A DNA stretch of 33,853 nucleotides. Source: PVC group bacterium. Lineage in GTDB: Bacteria; Verrucomicrobiota; Kiritimatiellia; SLAD01. The translations under genes were made by a program, and so were the position numbers. Every line of letters starts with the position of its first letter. The first letter of the stretch is position 1. This document shows positions 17,520 to 25,661 of this stretch, in pieces. The stretch spans positions 1 to 33,853 of the forward strand of contig PWVE01000136.1 of assembly GCA_003562335.1 (NCBI GenBank), in the 5' to 3' direction. The notes below the pieces were generated by a model. It was not told the origin of the DNA and did not search any database. It worked only from the letters and a program-made list of their open reading frames with translations.

Positions 17520-18560
17520 ATGCAATTACTAGAAAAACTAAAGCACCTCGCGGAGCGGAAACCCACCGACGCCATTGCACTGGACTGTTCCACCGATGCG
17601 GTGCGAGCAGTTCGTCTGCGGCAGGCGCCGGGGGGCGTGACCCTGACGGCGGTGGACGAGTTACCGCCTGTTCCGCTGGATGCGGCGCGGTCTGCGCTGG
17701 GCGACGGGATTGAACTCAAGATTAAAGAGCTTGCCCTGCCGCCGCCGTTGCGCGCCCGCTATGCGGTGCTGCTGGCACCAGCGGGTTCGGCCGCGATCAA
17801 GTTGTTGCGGTTCCCGGAAGAGGTGGACTTGAACGACCCCCAAAAGGTGCGTGGGCGTATGGGCTTGGAAGAGGGGCGTTATCGTATCGGGACGCAAGTC
17901 ATCCAAACCAGCGGCACCAAACGGGAGGCCTTGGCCCTGGGCGTGGCCTTACCGGAGCCGTTGGCGCGCGCTTTACTGGAGCTGATGCCGAAATCGGGTC
18001 TGCCAGCACCCCATGCCCTGCAAGCTTCCGAATTGGCTGTGCTAAACGCTTTTGCGTCCGATCCCGCCTTCGCAAACGATCCGCCGCCCTGCGGCTTCAT
18101 CCACTTTGACCATGATTTTAGTATCGTGGCGCTCTTCAACGCGGGGCAGATATCGCAATTACGCACCTTCTCCTTTGGCTTGGCGGCGGTTATTCAGCGT
18201 ATTGTAAAGACATTGAATGTCGATCATGCCACGGCCAGCGGGGTGGTCAGCGACGGGGCTTTTGATATTTCGAGCCTGATCGAAACGGAAATTCGCGAAA
18301 TACGCGGTCAGTACGTGATCAGTCGCGACTTTATGGAGCGTAATGAGAATTGCCGTTTGCAACAGGTCTACCTTTCCGGACCACGACCGCTGACGGCACC
18401 GTTCGCAGGCGGGGAAAAAGCATCTGTTAAAGCTATCCACTGGAATGTACTGGACCTCTTCGACCAACGTATCGAGGGCGAGCTGCCCGATTCGTTGATC
18501 GATACCCCGTGGAAATTAACGGCAGCCATTGGGGCGGGGATGGGGGTTTTGTCCCCATGA
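17520..18560 (+). CDS. PilM-like (GspL-cytoplasmic-like) actin-fold protein
   Basis: Predicted cytoplasmic actin-like component of a type IV pilus or type II secretion alignment complex. It has 346 residues. The N-terminal pattern DAIALDCSTDAVRAVRL matches the phosphate-1 region of PilM/FtsA-type proteins, and FIHFDHDFSIVALFNAG resembles the second nucleotide-binding segment. IGAGMGVLSP closes the fold. The assignment rests on this pattern and on four downstream genes whose sizes and topologies match pilN, pilO, pilP and pilQ. The stop overlaps the next gene as ATGA. Sequence is diverged, so no symbol is given. Confidence 0.75.
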   Translation: MQLLEKLKHLAERKPTDAIALDCSTDAVRAVRLRQAPGGVTLTAVDELPPVPLDAARSALGDGIELKIKELALPPPLRARYAVLLAPAGSAAIKLLRFPEEVDLNDPQKVRGRMGLEEGRYRIGTQVIQTSGTKREALALGVALPEPLARALLELMPKSGLPAPHALQASELAVLNAFASDPAFANDPPPCGFIHFDHDFSIVALFNAGQISQLRTFSFGLAAVIQRIVKTLNVDHATASGVVSDGAFDISSLIETEIREIRGQYVISRDFMERNENCRLQQVYLSGPRPLTAPFAGGEKASVKAIHWNVLDLFDQRIEGELPDSLIDTPWKLTAAIGAGMGVLSP

Positions 18561-19192
18561 ATGCGATCTTCATCAATCTAATTCGCCCTGCCGAACAGCG
18601 GAGCGCCAGCCTTGTCAGCTTAAGGTCGATAGGCCTCATCGCCCTGATTATCGTGCCGCTGACGCTGCTGCTGATGCTGGGCTGGGCCTATATGCGTTAT
18701 GCCGAAGCGCAAAGTGCACTCCGCCTGGTCGAACAGGACTGGGCGCGTACCGAAGAACGCCAAGCCGAGGTAGTGGTGCTGCAACAGCAACTGACGACGG
18801 TACAGCGCTATGAAAATGATTTGATGGGCTGGGGAAGATCACGCCTGCCGTGGCACATAATTATGGGCGCTATGCAGGAGCATGTTCCAGAGACCTTGCA
18901 GTGGCGCTCATGGCAAATGCAAACCCGTTTCAACCGGGATTCCAATGAAGGCTTGCAACGCATTTACCGCGTCACCTTAAGCGGCCGCAGTTTGGGGCCG
19001 CAGGCGGAATCTCAAGTGGAAGTCATGCGCGCCGCCTGGGAAGCCCATTCCCCGCCTGCCAACTGCGTAGAGCAGGCAACCGTAACCGTTTTCGAGGACG
19101 ACCCCACGCCCGGGGCCGCCATCGAGGACCGGGTCTTTGAGATTGATGTGCGCTTTACCCCGAGGAATTTTCATGCCACTGCCGACCAATAA
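18557..19192 (+). CDS. PilN-like inner-membrane assembly protein
   Basis: It has 211 residues from the ATG at 18557, which overlaps the upstream stop as ATGA; the track start (18509) is too early. Topology is PilN-like: a short cytoplasmic tail MNAIFINLIRP, which fits the PilN interaction motif for PilM, one membrane helix (about 25-45), and a heptad-rich segment (about 48-90). A periplasmic ferredoxin-like domain follows, with strands such as YRVTLSGRSLG and DRVFEIDVRFTPR. The VTLSGRS strand is typical of this family. Name based on order and topology. Confidence 0.75.
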   Translation: MNAIFINLIRPAEQRSASLVSLRSIGLIALIIVPLTLLLMLGWAYMRYAEAQSALRLVEQDWARTEERQAEVVVLQQQLTTVQRYENDLMGWGRSRLPWHIIMGAMQEHVPETLQWRSWQMQTRFNRDSNEGLQRIYRVTLSGRSLGPQAESQVEVMRAAWEAHSPPANCVEQATVTVFEDDPTPGAAIEDRVFEIDVRFTPRNFHATADQ

Positions 19193-19826
19193 GACGGACC
19201 GGATTAAGGTTTATGCCCTGATCGCACTCGGTGTAGGCGGCGCGTTGTACGGCGTTTGGGCCTATGTGTACCAGCCACTGGCACAGCAACGGACCGCCAT
19301 GCAGGAACGGCAGGCAGAACTGATCCACAAAGTACAGGAAGCCCGGATTCAAATAAACCGCCGCGACGAAATTGAGCATACCCTCCATGAAGCGGCCCGC
19401 AATTTGCGCGCCCGGTCCGAGTACGACCTCATCCATCCACGACTCGGTAACTATCTCTTGCAAGCACGTGAAATTGTATTACAGCACGGACGCGCGCAGG
19501 GCATTACGAATATTCAAGTAACGGAACTGGATTTTGCCAACCCGCCACGGCGGCCGGACGACGCGCAACCACGCCAGACACGGGCCTATGTTGTCCGGGT
19601 CGCGGCCGTGTGCAGTTACGCCGATCTGACAGCCTGGCTGGCCGCACTTGAAACCGAAAACCCGCTGCTTGCCGTCAGCCAAATGATCATTACGGCCCAA
19701 GACGACAATCCCCTGCAACACCAAGTCCGCTTTGAGTTGCAGTGGCCGGTTTGGATCGATGTCGAAACCCGGTCGGTCGTGCGGGCATTGGTCGCAGACC
19801 TATTAGCTGCGGAGGAATCCCTATGA
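19173..19826 (+). CDS. PilO-like inner-membrane assembly protein
   Basis: It has 217 residues from the ATG at 19173, preceded by GAGGAA; the track start (19137) lies deeper in the upstream gene. A single membrane helix (about 13-33) is followed by a coiled coil (about 38-75) and a periplasmic domain with strands such as YVVRVAAVCSYADLTAWLAA. This is the usual PilO plan. It overlaps the PilN-like gene by 20 bases and the next gene by 4. Predicted partner of the PilN-like protein in the membrane alignment ring. Confidence 0.72.
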   Translation: MPLPTNKTDRIKVYALIALGVGGALYGVWAYVYQPLAQQRTAMQERQAELIHKVQEARIQINRRDEIEHTLHEAARNLRARSEYDLIHPRLGNYLLQAREIVLQHGRAQGITNIQVTELDFANPPRRPDDAQPRQTRAYVVRVAAVCSYADLTAWLAALETENPLLAVSQMIITAQDDNPLQHQVRFELQWPVWIDVETRSVVRALVADLLAAEESL

Positions 19827-20266
19827 GTCTGCGCGCCCCCCCCTTCAAGCACGCCGCCATCTGGATCCTTTGCGGGTGGATGGCTGTCGGCACAGTGATC
19901 TGGGCGGAAGACCTGGAGGCAGTTGTGCGCGATCCCTTCTGGCCAGTGGGGTATACCCCCCCCACTCCCGCTGAGGCCGCAGCCGCCACCGTGGACGTGC
20001 CGGAACTCGAGTGGCCGGACTTGCCGGTACGGGGGCGGTCCCGCGCGGTAGACGGCTCGTATCTGGCCTTGATTGAAGGCATTGGCATCGTCCGGGCGGG
20101 CCAGGTGGTGTCGGTTCCATCCCAAGGACATTGGTTTCATTGGCGCATTATACGTATTGACGCCGCACGCGTTCAGGTAGAAGAATTAGGCATTACGGCA
20201 GACCCGTCGCCGGCCCCCTTGCTGGCTGGCTCTACGGATAAAGACAAGGAGAAAACAGATGAATAA
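19823..20266 (+). CDS. PilP/GspC-like periplasmic protein
   Basis: It has 147 residues from the ATG at 19823, preceded by GGAGGAA and overlapping the upstream stop as ATGA. A signal segment (about 10-28, ending near VIWAED) leads to RDPFWPVGY, a motif like those at the mature start of pilus and secretion assembly proteins. No lipobox cysteine is seen at the expected site. The C-terminal half, around IEGIGIVRAGQVVSVPS, fits the small beta domain of PilP/GspC that contacts the secretin. It overlaps the secretin gene by 8 bases. Confidence 0.65.
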   Translation: MSLRAPPFKHAAIWILCGWMAVGTVIWAEDLEAVVRDPFWPVGYTPPTPAEAAAATVDVPELEWPDLPVRGRSRAVDGSYLALIEGIGIVRAGQVVSVPSQGHWFHWRIIRIDAARVQVEELGITADPSPAPLLAGSTDKDKEKTDE

Positions 20267-22265
20267 ACTTAAATCCCGGCTCGCGCCTGCTCACGGACAA
20301 CACCTCATGATGCACCAGGCGGCCGCATTCGTGCTGGCCGTCTTCTGGGCCGTCCAGGGCGGGATCGCCCCGGATGCACACAGTGAAGAACCGCTGCCCT
20401 TGGATATGGAAGACTTCACGCCATTACTAGAAGAGGATGAGCAGGAACCCGTACCGGCGGCCGCCGACGCTCCGGCCGGAACCGTAACCGACGTCATCGA
20501 CTTCTCGGAAGGGGACGTGGATCCGCGCGCCCAGATGGAAACCGAGGTCATCAACGGCACCGAACAGATCACCATTTCGCTGGACGATGTATCACTGGAA
20601 GATACCGTCCGCATGTTCGCACAGACCACGCAAGCCAACATCATTGCCTCCGGGGCGCTGCTGGAGGGTAAACGCGTGACCGTCAGCCTGCGCGACGTGC
20701 ATTGGCGACCGGCGTTGCGATCGATCCTGGACATTCACGATCTGACCCTGGCCGAGCGGACGCCCGGTTCCGGCATTTACAGCATTCAAGCCCGCCTGCC
20801 GGATGCCCCGGACCCCACCGAGGTCCGCACCTATTTCCTCAACTACACGACCGTCACCGAAGTAAAAGAAGCCATTAATTCCATGCTCAGTACCAACGCG
20901 GTCCTGACGCCGTTTGCGTCACGTAACGCGCTGGTAGTGCGCTCGAACGAAAGCAACCTCAGCGAGGTGGAAGCGTTACTGGCGGAACTGGACCGGCCGG
21001 GCCGACAGGTGCTCATCGAGGCGCGCATACTGGAATTGACGGATGATGCACGCCGGGCGGTCGGCATCGACTGGAGTGCGTTGGGGGCCTACGAAGTGGG
21101 TCTGACGGAAATGGAATGGTCATTTCGTGACCAGCGCACGCGGGACCGGCGGCAAGACGATCGTTTTGTTGAGTATGACCTGATGGGGACGCGCCGCGGA
21201 TCCTTGCTATTCGAAGACCCGGCCGGCAACGAATTGTCAGCCGATCCGTTCCAGAGCTGGATGGGCCAGCCCGACTTTGACGGAGTGTTCAGGGAAGCAG
21301 AATGGGAAGGCACCCCCCGTCGTTACCGGACAACGGAACAAGCCTTCGGCGCAGGCGCGGAAAGCCGCCGTAGCCGCGAGGCCCAACAACTCTATGAAGA
21401 CGTAAAATCGGCCATTCTTTCGCCGGCCGATTTCCGGTTGGTGCTGAGCGCCCTGCAAACGACCGATGGGGTCAGCATGGTTTCCAATCCCAAAATGATC
21501 GTTACCAGCGGCTCCACCAATGCCTTCTTCTCGGTCGGGGACCGGGAACCGATTATTGAAACGGAACGTGAACGGGCACGGATTGAGGGCCAGCCGGACT
21601 TGCTCACTTCCCGCCTAGCCACGGGCATTAACACGGAATTCATCACCGAAGGGTACCTTGAAACCGGCATTGACTTGCGGGTACTGGCCACCGTCAAGAC
21701 TGACGACTACATTGAAGCCGACATTCGACCTTCGCTGCGGCGGCTCATCGATTTCAAGCGCGTCGGTGATAACTCGTGGCCCATCATTTCCGTCAAGGAA
21801 ATCGGTACCAGCTTCACCTTGCGCAGCGGGCAAACCGTGGCCATCGGCGGCCTGACCGAGTCGCAAGATGCCAAGAAAACCTCGCGCGTACCTATTCTCG
21901 GCAATATCCCGCTACTGGGACGCCTGTTTCGCCACGAGCAAGATGTCACAGAACAAGTTGAGACCATTATTTTTGTAACCTTAACCATTGCCGATCCGGA
22001 CATACTGGAGCACGAGGCCGGCATACCGGTTGATTCACGCTTGGTTCATTCCCGGTTATTGCGCGAACGCGCCGCGCGACAAGAGTGGGAGCGGGACTTC
22101 AATGCGCAACGGGAAGCTTTTGAGGCCGGGCTGGACTTACAGGATACAGAAACGGAACCGGCCGCGGACACCCCGGCTTGGCTACCGGAAGAGGATGGCG
22201 TTCCCCGTGCCGCGCCCACGGAACCGCAGTCGCAACGCAATATGAACGACGTGTTACCGCGATGA
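20259..22265 (+). CDS. Secretin (PilQ/GspD family outer-membrane pore)
   Basis: Forms the gated outer-membrane ring of a type IV pilus or type II secretion-like system. It has 668 residues and AAGGAGA before the ATG. A signal segment (about 22-42) is followed by an acidic region (44-95), an STN/N0-like domain (about 100-170), one N1-like domain (about 185-250) and the secretin core. The core shows VSNPKMIVTSG and the hallmark VPILGNIPLLGRLF. About 100 charged residues are inserted in the core (roughly 275-385), which is unusual. It has a charged C-terminal tail after the core. Whether it serves pili or secretion cannot be told from this window. Confidence 0.92.
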   Translation: MNKLKSRLAPAHGQHLMMHQAAAFVLAVFWAVQGGIAPDAHSEEPLPLDMEDFTPLLEEDEQEPVPAAADAPAGTVTDVIDFSEGDVDPRAQMETEVINGTEQITISLDDVSLEDTVRMFAQTTQANIIASGALLEGKRVTVSLRDVHWRPALRSILDIHDLTLAERTPGSGIYSIQARLPDAPDPTEVRTYFLNYTTVTEVKEAINSMLSTNAVLTPFASRNALVVRSNESNLSEVEALLAELDRPGRQVLIEARILELTDDARRAVGIDWSALGAYEVGLTEMEWSFRDQRTRDRRQDDRFVEYDLMGTRRGSLLFEDPAGNELSADPFQSWMGQPDFDGVFREAEWEGTPRRYRTTEQAFGAGAESRRSREAQQLYEDVKSAILSPADFRLVLSALQTTDGVSMVSNPKMIVTSGSTNAFFSVGDREPIIETERERARIEGQPDLLTSRLATGINTEFITEGYLETGIDLRVLATVKTDDYIEADIRPSLRRLIDFKRVGDNSWPIISVKEIGTSFTLRSGQTVAIGGLTESQDAKKTSRVPILGNIPLLGRLFRHEQDVTEQVETIIFVTLTIADPDILEHEAGIPVDSRLVHSRLLRERAARQEWERDFNAQREAFEAGLDLQDTETEPAADTPAWLPEEDGVPRAAPTEPQSQRNMNDVLPR

Positions 22266-23380
22266 TGACCAAAAAAGAGATTGTAAGTGAGCTGGCAGAC
22301 CGGGCGGACCTGAGTCGGCGGGCGGCCGAAACGTGCCTGGACGCGTTAACCGAATTGGTCTATCGCGAGGCGGAAACCGGATTCACTCTGCCGGGGTTGT
22401 GTCGCTTTAAGGTGGCCCAGCGCAAGGAAACCCGCCGCTACAATGTTGTCACCGGCCAACATTATACCGTGGCCGCCCACAAGGTCTTAAAGGTCGTCCC
22501 ACTCAAAGTCGCGCGTAACGCGGTGGCACCGGTGCCGGACGACCTGTTGGTCACCGACACACCGGATATCGAAGCGGATGAGGTAGGCCTGGTTGAAGAA
22601 ATGGTCGACGGCAAGCCGGTACATGACCCCGACATGGAGTTGCCCCCCACCTACTTGCCGCACATTGCCGCCGTAGCGGCCACCACCGAACCCCCAGCAG
22701 CTCCCGTGAACGCCCCCCCTTCAACCACCACCGAATCGCATGACGACACAATGGACTCCGTCGCCGAACCGGAACCCTTCCAGGAGCCGACATCACCAAC
22801 GCCGACGTCCGCCGCAGTCGGCGACGCCCGCCCGGCAGCTCACGCTTCAGAACGTACGCCGGACCAGCCCCCACCCATCGACGAGACAGCGGCTGCGTCA
22901 CCACCACCACGCGTGGAAACACCGGGCGACACCGATACCGGATCCCCGGCCGAGGACGAGGAAACGTTCGACTTCCCCTGCCCGCATTGTGGAGAAACCA
23001 TTTCCGCACGCCCACAGGATGGTGGTGCAGAAGGCATCTGCCCCGAATGTCGCGGGGAATTTCGCATTCCGGATATTTCGCCCATCACCGAGGAAATCAA
23101 TATGAAAGATGACAACGCCCTACAAGCCCAACCCGATACCGACGAAGAAGCGTCCGGATTTGTGACCTTCTTCTGTAATGAATGCGGCCAGCAAATCGAA
23201 GCCCCTCACGAAATGGTGGGTTTACAAGCCGACTGTCCAGCGTGCGGTTCGCGCTTGCAAGTTCCGCAAAAAGGCTCCACCTTTGAGGAAAGCGGCTTGG
23301 AGGAAATCCAGTCGGACGATAAAAAACCAGACGATCCATCGATGACCGTTCGCATGGATCTATCCGATTTCCTGTCCTAG
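22262..23380 (+). CDS. HU/IHF-like domain fused to two zinc ribbons
   Basis: It has 372 residues from the ATG at 22262, overlapping the secretin stop as ATGA; an adjacent ATG at 22265 is an alternative. Residues 1-90 read as an HU/IHF DNA-binding domain: MTKKEIVSELADRADLS, FTLPGLCRFKVAQRKETR and the arm-like RRYNVVTGQ. A Pro/Thr/Ala-rich acidic linker (about 95-235) follows. Then come two CxxC...CxxC zinc ribbons, CPHC/CPEC (about 240-265) and CNEC/CPAC (about 305-335). I know no characterised protein with this architecture. Function is unknown; a nucleoid-associated or regulatory role is inference. The track start (22178) is too early. Confidence 0.8.
   Translation: MMTKKEIVSELADRADLSRRAAETCLDALTELVYREAETGFTLPGLCRFKVAQRKETRRYNVVTGQHYTVAAHKVLKVVPLKVARNAVAPVPDDLLVTDTPDIEADEVGLVEEMVDGKPVHDPDMELPPTYLPHIAAVAATTEPPAAPVNAPPSTTTESHDDTMDSVAEPEPFQEPTSPTPTSAAVGDARPAAHASERTPDQPPPIDETAAASPPPRVETPGDTDTGSPAEDEETFDFPCPHCGETISARPQDGGAEGICPECRGEFRIPDISPITEEINMKDDNALQAQPDTDEEASGFVTFFCNECGQQIEAPHEMVGLQADCPACGSRLQVPQKGSTFEESGLEEIQSDDKKPDDPSMTVRMDLSDFLS
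23090..23104 (+). promoter_or_regulatory. Internal ribosome binding site and in-frame ATG
   Basis: Inside the HU/zinc-ribbon gene, GAGGAA (23090-23095) lies six bases before an in-frame ATG at 23102. Initiation here would make a 92-residue protein carrying only the second zinc ribbon. This ribosome binding site is better than the one at the main start. It could mean internal initiation, or mark the junction of two genes that were once separate. Confidence 0.4.
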
Positions 23381-23395
23381 TACAGGCTCACAACC

Positions 23396-24292
23396 ATGAA
23401 ATGGGCTAATTTAAAAACAGCATTGCGCACGGCGACTGAAGAACCAGGCAAAACGAATGGCTTGGTCAAGGACGCGCCCGGTGCTGACGGAAAGCCTGAC
23501 ACGCTAAAGCCAGCGAGCACACCCGATATATCCGTGCGCAAGCACCCACCGCCCGGGGCGGCGGCGGCTACGCCACAGGACGAACGTAGTCGCGACCGCT
23601 CATTGTGTAAGGCGTTAATGGCCAGTATGTATGATGCGTTGTTGATTCTGGACGAAAAAGGAAACGTCATCGCCTCCAATCCCAGGGCTGAACTGTTTTT
23701 CGGCTACGACGAAGCCACGCTCTGGGGCATGTCCGCCTTCAAACTCATCGCCGGATTTAATCCGGTGATATTGAACAAAATACGAGCTTACGTGGCGGAT
23801 GACCGCTTTACCGTGTTAAACACCAAAGGCATGAAGCAAGACGGCGGCACCTTTGCGGCGGAAATAGCGTTCGGCTCCATTTTTTATCTGCACGAAGACG
23901 ATTTACTGCTGACTATTCGCAACGTGGACCGGCGGCAAAAAGCTGAACGCAAATTGGCTCTCGAGCGAGACACCGCTGCTTATAGCGCCATCCCACTGCT
24001 GCTCATCGATGAAGCATTCACCATCCAGTACGCGAACACCGCTGCGGCTGAAGATCTAACCGGCAACCCCGAAACCTCGCTAGTCGACCAGTCGCTAAGC
24101 ACGTTTGTCAAAGATACGCAGGCCCTGCAAAACGCTTGCACCAAGGCAGCCAACGCCGACACCGCACGCTGGGCAGGGCCATTGCCCCTCAAAGGTCCAC
24201 GCGGCAAGCCGCGCTCCGTGAACGCCACGCTGCGCCACCTGCCGCCGCAGCGCGGCGACCAAACCCTGTTTGTGCTGGCGTTTACCCCCTAA
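23396..24292 (+). CDS. PAS domain protein without an output domain
   Basis: It has 298 residues and starts 15 bases after the HU/zinc-ribbon gene. A low-complexity, proline-rich N-terminus (1-65) is followed by one clear PAS domain (about 75-185: LLILDEKGNVIASNPRAEL, then FFGYDEATLWGM). A second likely PAS follows (about 195-298: LLLIDEAFTIQYANTAAAE). No kinase, GGDEF, HTH or methyl-accepting output domain follows. It may sense a ligand or redox state and act by protein contact. Its neighbour is a flavoprotein reductase, which makes a redox cue plausible; that is inference. Confidence 0.8.
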   Translation: MKWANLKTALRTATEEPGKTNGLVKDAPGADGKPDTLKPASTPDISVRKHPPPGAAAATPQDERSRDRSLCKALMASMYDALLILDEKGNVIASNPRAELFFGYDEATLWGMSAFKLIAGFNPVILNKIRAYVADDRFTVLNTKGMKQDGGTFAAEIAFGSIFYLHEDDLLLTIRNVDRRQKAERKLALERDTAAYSAIPLLLIDEAFTIQYANTAAAEDLTGNPETSLVDQSLSTFVKDTQALQNACTKAANADTARWAGPLPLKGPRGKPRSVNATLRHLPPQRGDQTLFVLAFTP

Positions 24293-24310
24293 AACATTGG
24301 GAGAATCATA

Positions 24311-25171
24311 ATGAATAAACAATCGTCAACCGATGGGCCAATCTATACGGCCGAGGTCAAGGCCAACAAGAACCGCTTACAGGTAACGGATACCGACCGC
24401 GAAGTGCGTGAGCTTGTGCTGGAGATTGATGATCCGGGCTTTACGTGCGAGGCCGGTCAAAGTATTGGCGTCTACGCGCCCGAACCAGACAGTGGTCAGC
24501 CGGAACACCTGCGCTGGTACAGCATTGCCGATGCCCCCGCGCGCGACCACCATAAACGCTTGAACCTGACCATTTGCGTGCGGCGCATGGTCTGGCAGGA
24601 TTCCGACAGCGGCCAGACCAAGCGCGGCGTGGCCTCCAATTATCTCTGCGACCGGAGCCCCGGCGACACCGTGCGCCTAACCGGCCCGCGCGGAACTCCC
24701 TTCGTGATGCCGCCGACCAACGACGCCACCATCATTTGTATCGGGACCGGCACCGGTATTGCGCCCTTCCGCCATTTTATCAAGGCGCTGGCCCGTAAAT
24801 ATCCGGACTGGCAAGGCGTGCTGCGACTCTTCTATGGGGCCCAAAACGGTTTGGATGTTTTATACGCCAACGATCCCAACAGCGATTGGGAACAATATTT
24901 TGACCAGGAAACCTTTGCCCTGATCCAACGCATGAGTCCGCCCCCCAATTGGGCCGATCCGATTGGTTGGGACCTGGCCTTCTCAGAGCGCGGTGATGAG
25001 TTGATCCGACTGCTGGAACAGCCCAACACCTATGTGTATGTGGCCGGGTTAAAGGAAATTGGCAAACGACTGGACCAGCTATTTGCTAAACTGATGGGGT
25101 CACTCAACGCGTGGACCCTGCAGAAACAAGAACTCATGGCCGCCGGACGGTGGACGGAACTACTGTACTGA
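24311..25171 (+). CDS. Plant-type ferredoxin-NADP+ reductase-like flavoprotein
   Basis: Predicted FAD enzyme passing electrons between NADP(H) and a ferredoxin or flavodoxin. It has 286 residues. The FAD-binding domain has LRWYSIADAP and GVASNYLCDRSPGD, and the nucleotide domain has ICIGTGTGIAPFRHF. The protein ends in Tyr, as plant-type FNRs do, to stack on the flavin. The ATG is preceded by GGGAGAA. It lies between a PAS protein and an EIIA gene. No ferredoxin gene is close, so the partner is unknown. Other members of the FNR superfamily cannot be excluded. Confidence 0.88.
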   Translation: MNKQSSTDGPIYTAEVKANKNRLQVTDTDREVRELVLEIDDPGFTCEAGQSIGVYAPEPDSGQPEHLRWYSIADAPARDHHKRLNLTICVRRMVWQDSDSGQTKRGVASNYLCDRSPGDTVRLTGPRGTPFVMPPTNDATIICIGTGTGIAPFRHFIKALARKYPDWQGVLRLFYGAQNGLDVLYANDPNSDWEQYFDQETFALIQRMSPPPNWADPIGWDLAFSERGDELIRLLEQPNTYVYVAGLKEIGKRLDQLFAKLMGSLNAWTLQKQELMAAGRWTELLY

Positions 25172-25187
25172 CCTGGACGCGTTACCG

Positions 25188-25634
25188 ATGCTTAGCCGAA
25201 AGCAGCTTAAAAAAGATGCGGTCTGTCTTGACCTGCAGGCCACTGATAAAGCCGCCGTCATGGAGGAAATGCTCGACCTGCTGATGGCCACCGGCAAGGT
25301 GCCTGATCGCAAAGTCGCGCACAAGATGCTCTGGGCGCGCGAGGACCAGCAATCCACCGGACTACCGGGCGGTGTGGCCATCCCCCACGCCAAGTACGAT
25401 TCCGTGGATAGTCTGGCCGTGGCCATTGGTATTCACCGGGCCGGTGTCGATTTCGAGGCGATGGACGGTAAGCCAACCCACTTTATCATAATGTCGGTTT
25501 CGCCCGATAACCGCCATGGCCCGCATATCCAGTTCCTGGCTGATTTGAGCCGGAAACTATCCGACCCCGCTATCCGCCACCAGCTACTCGCCGCCAAGAC
25601 GGCCGAACAGGTTATCGATGCTTTGACGACATGA
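25188..25634 (+). CDS. PTS EIIA domain protein, PtsN/fructose type
   Basis: Single EIIA type-2 domain, 148 residues. The phosphorylatable histidine is in LPGGVAIPHAKYDSV (near residue 66), and IIMSVSPDNRHGPHIQFLADLSRKL is the standard C-terminal motif. No EIIB or EIIC domain is attached or nearby. This matches PtsN (EIIA-Ntr), a regulatory rather than transport protein, and would be the natural phosphate acceptor for the Enzyme I and HPr encoded at 9491-11586. The ribosome binding site is weak. A stand-alone fructose EIIA is the alternative. Confidence 0.9.
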   Translation: MLSRKQLKKDAVCLDLQATDKAAVMEEMLDLLMATGKVPDRKVAHKMLWAREDQQSTGLPGGVAIPHAKYDSVDSLAVAIGIHRAGVDFEAMDGKPTHFIIMSVSPDNRHGPHIQFLADLSRKLSDPAIRHQLLAAKTAEQVIDALTT

Positions 25635-25661
25635 CAGGGTTCCACTCCAAGGAGGTTGACC

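Noticed and set aside
25656-25661. TTG start for trpD in the ORF track
   Set aside because: It begins directly after the AAGGAGG ribosome binding site; the ATG at 25662 has proper spacing.
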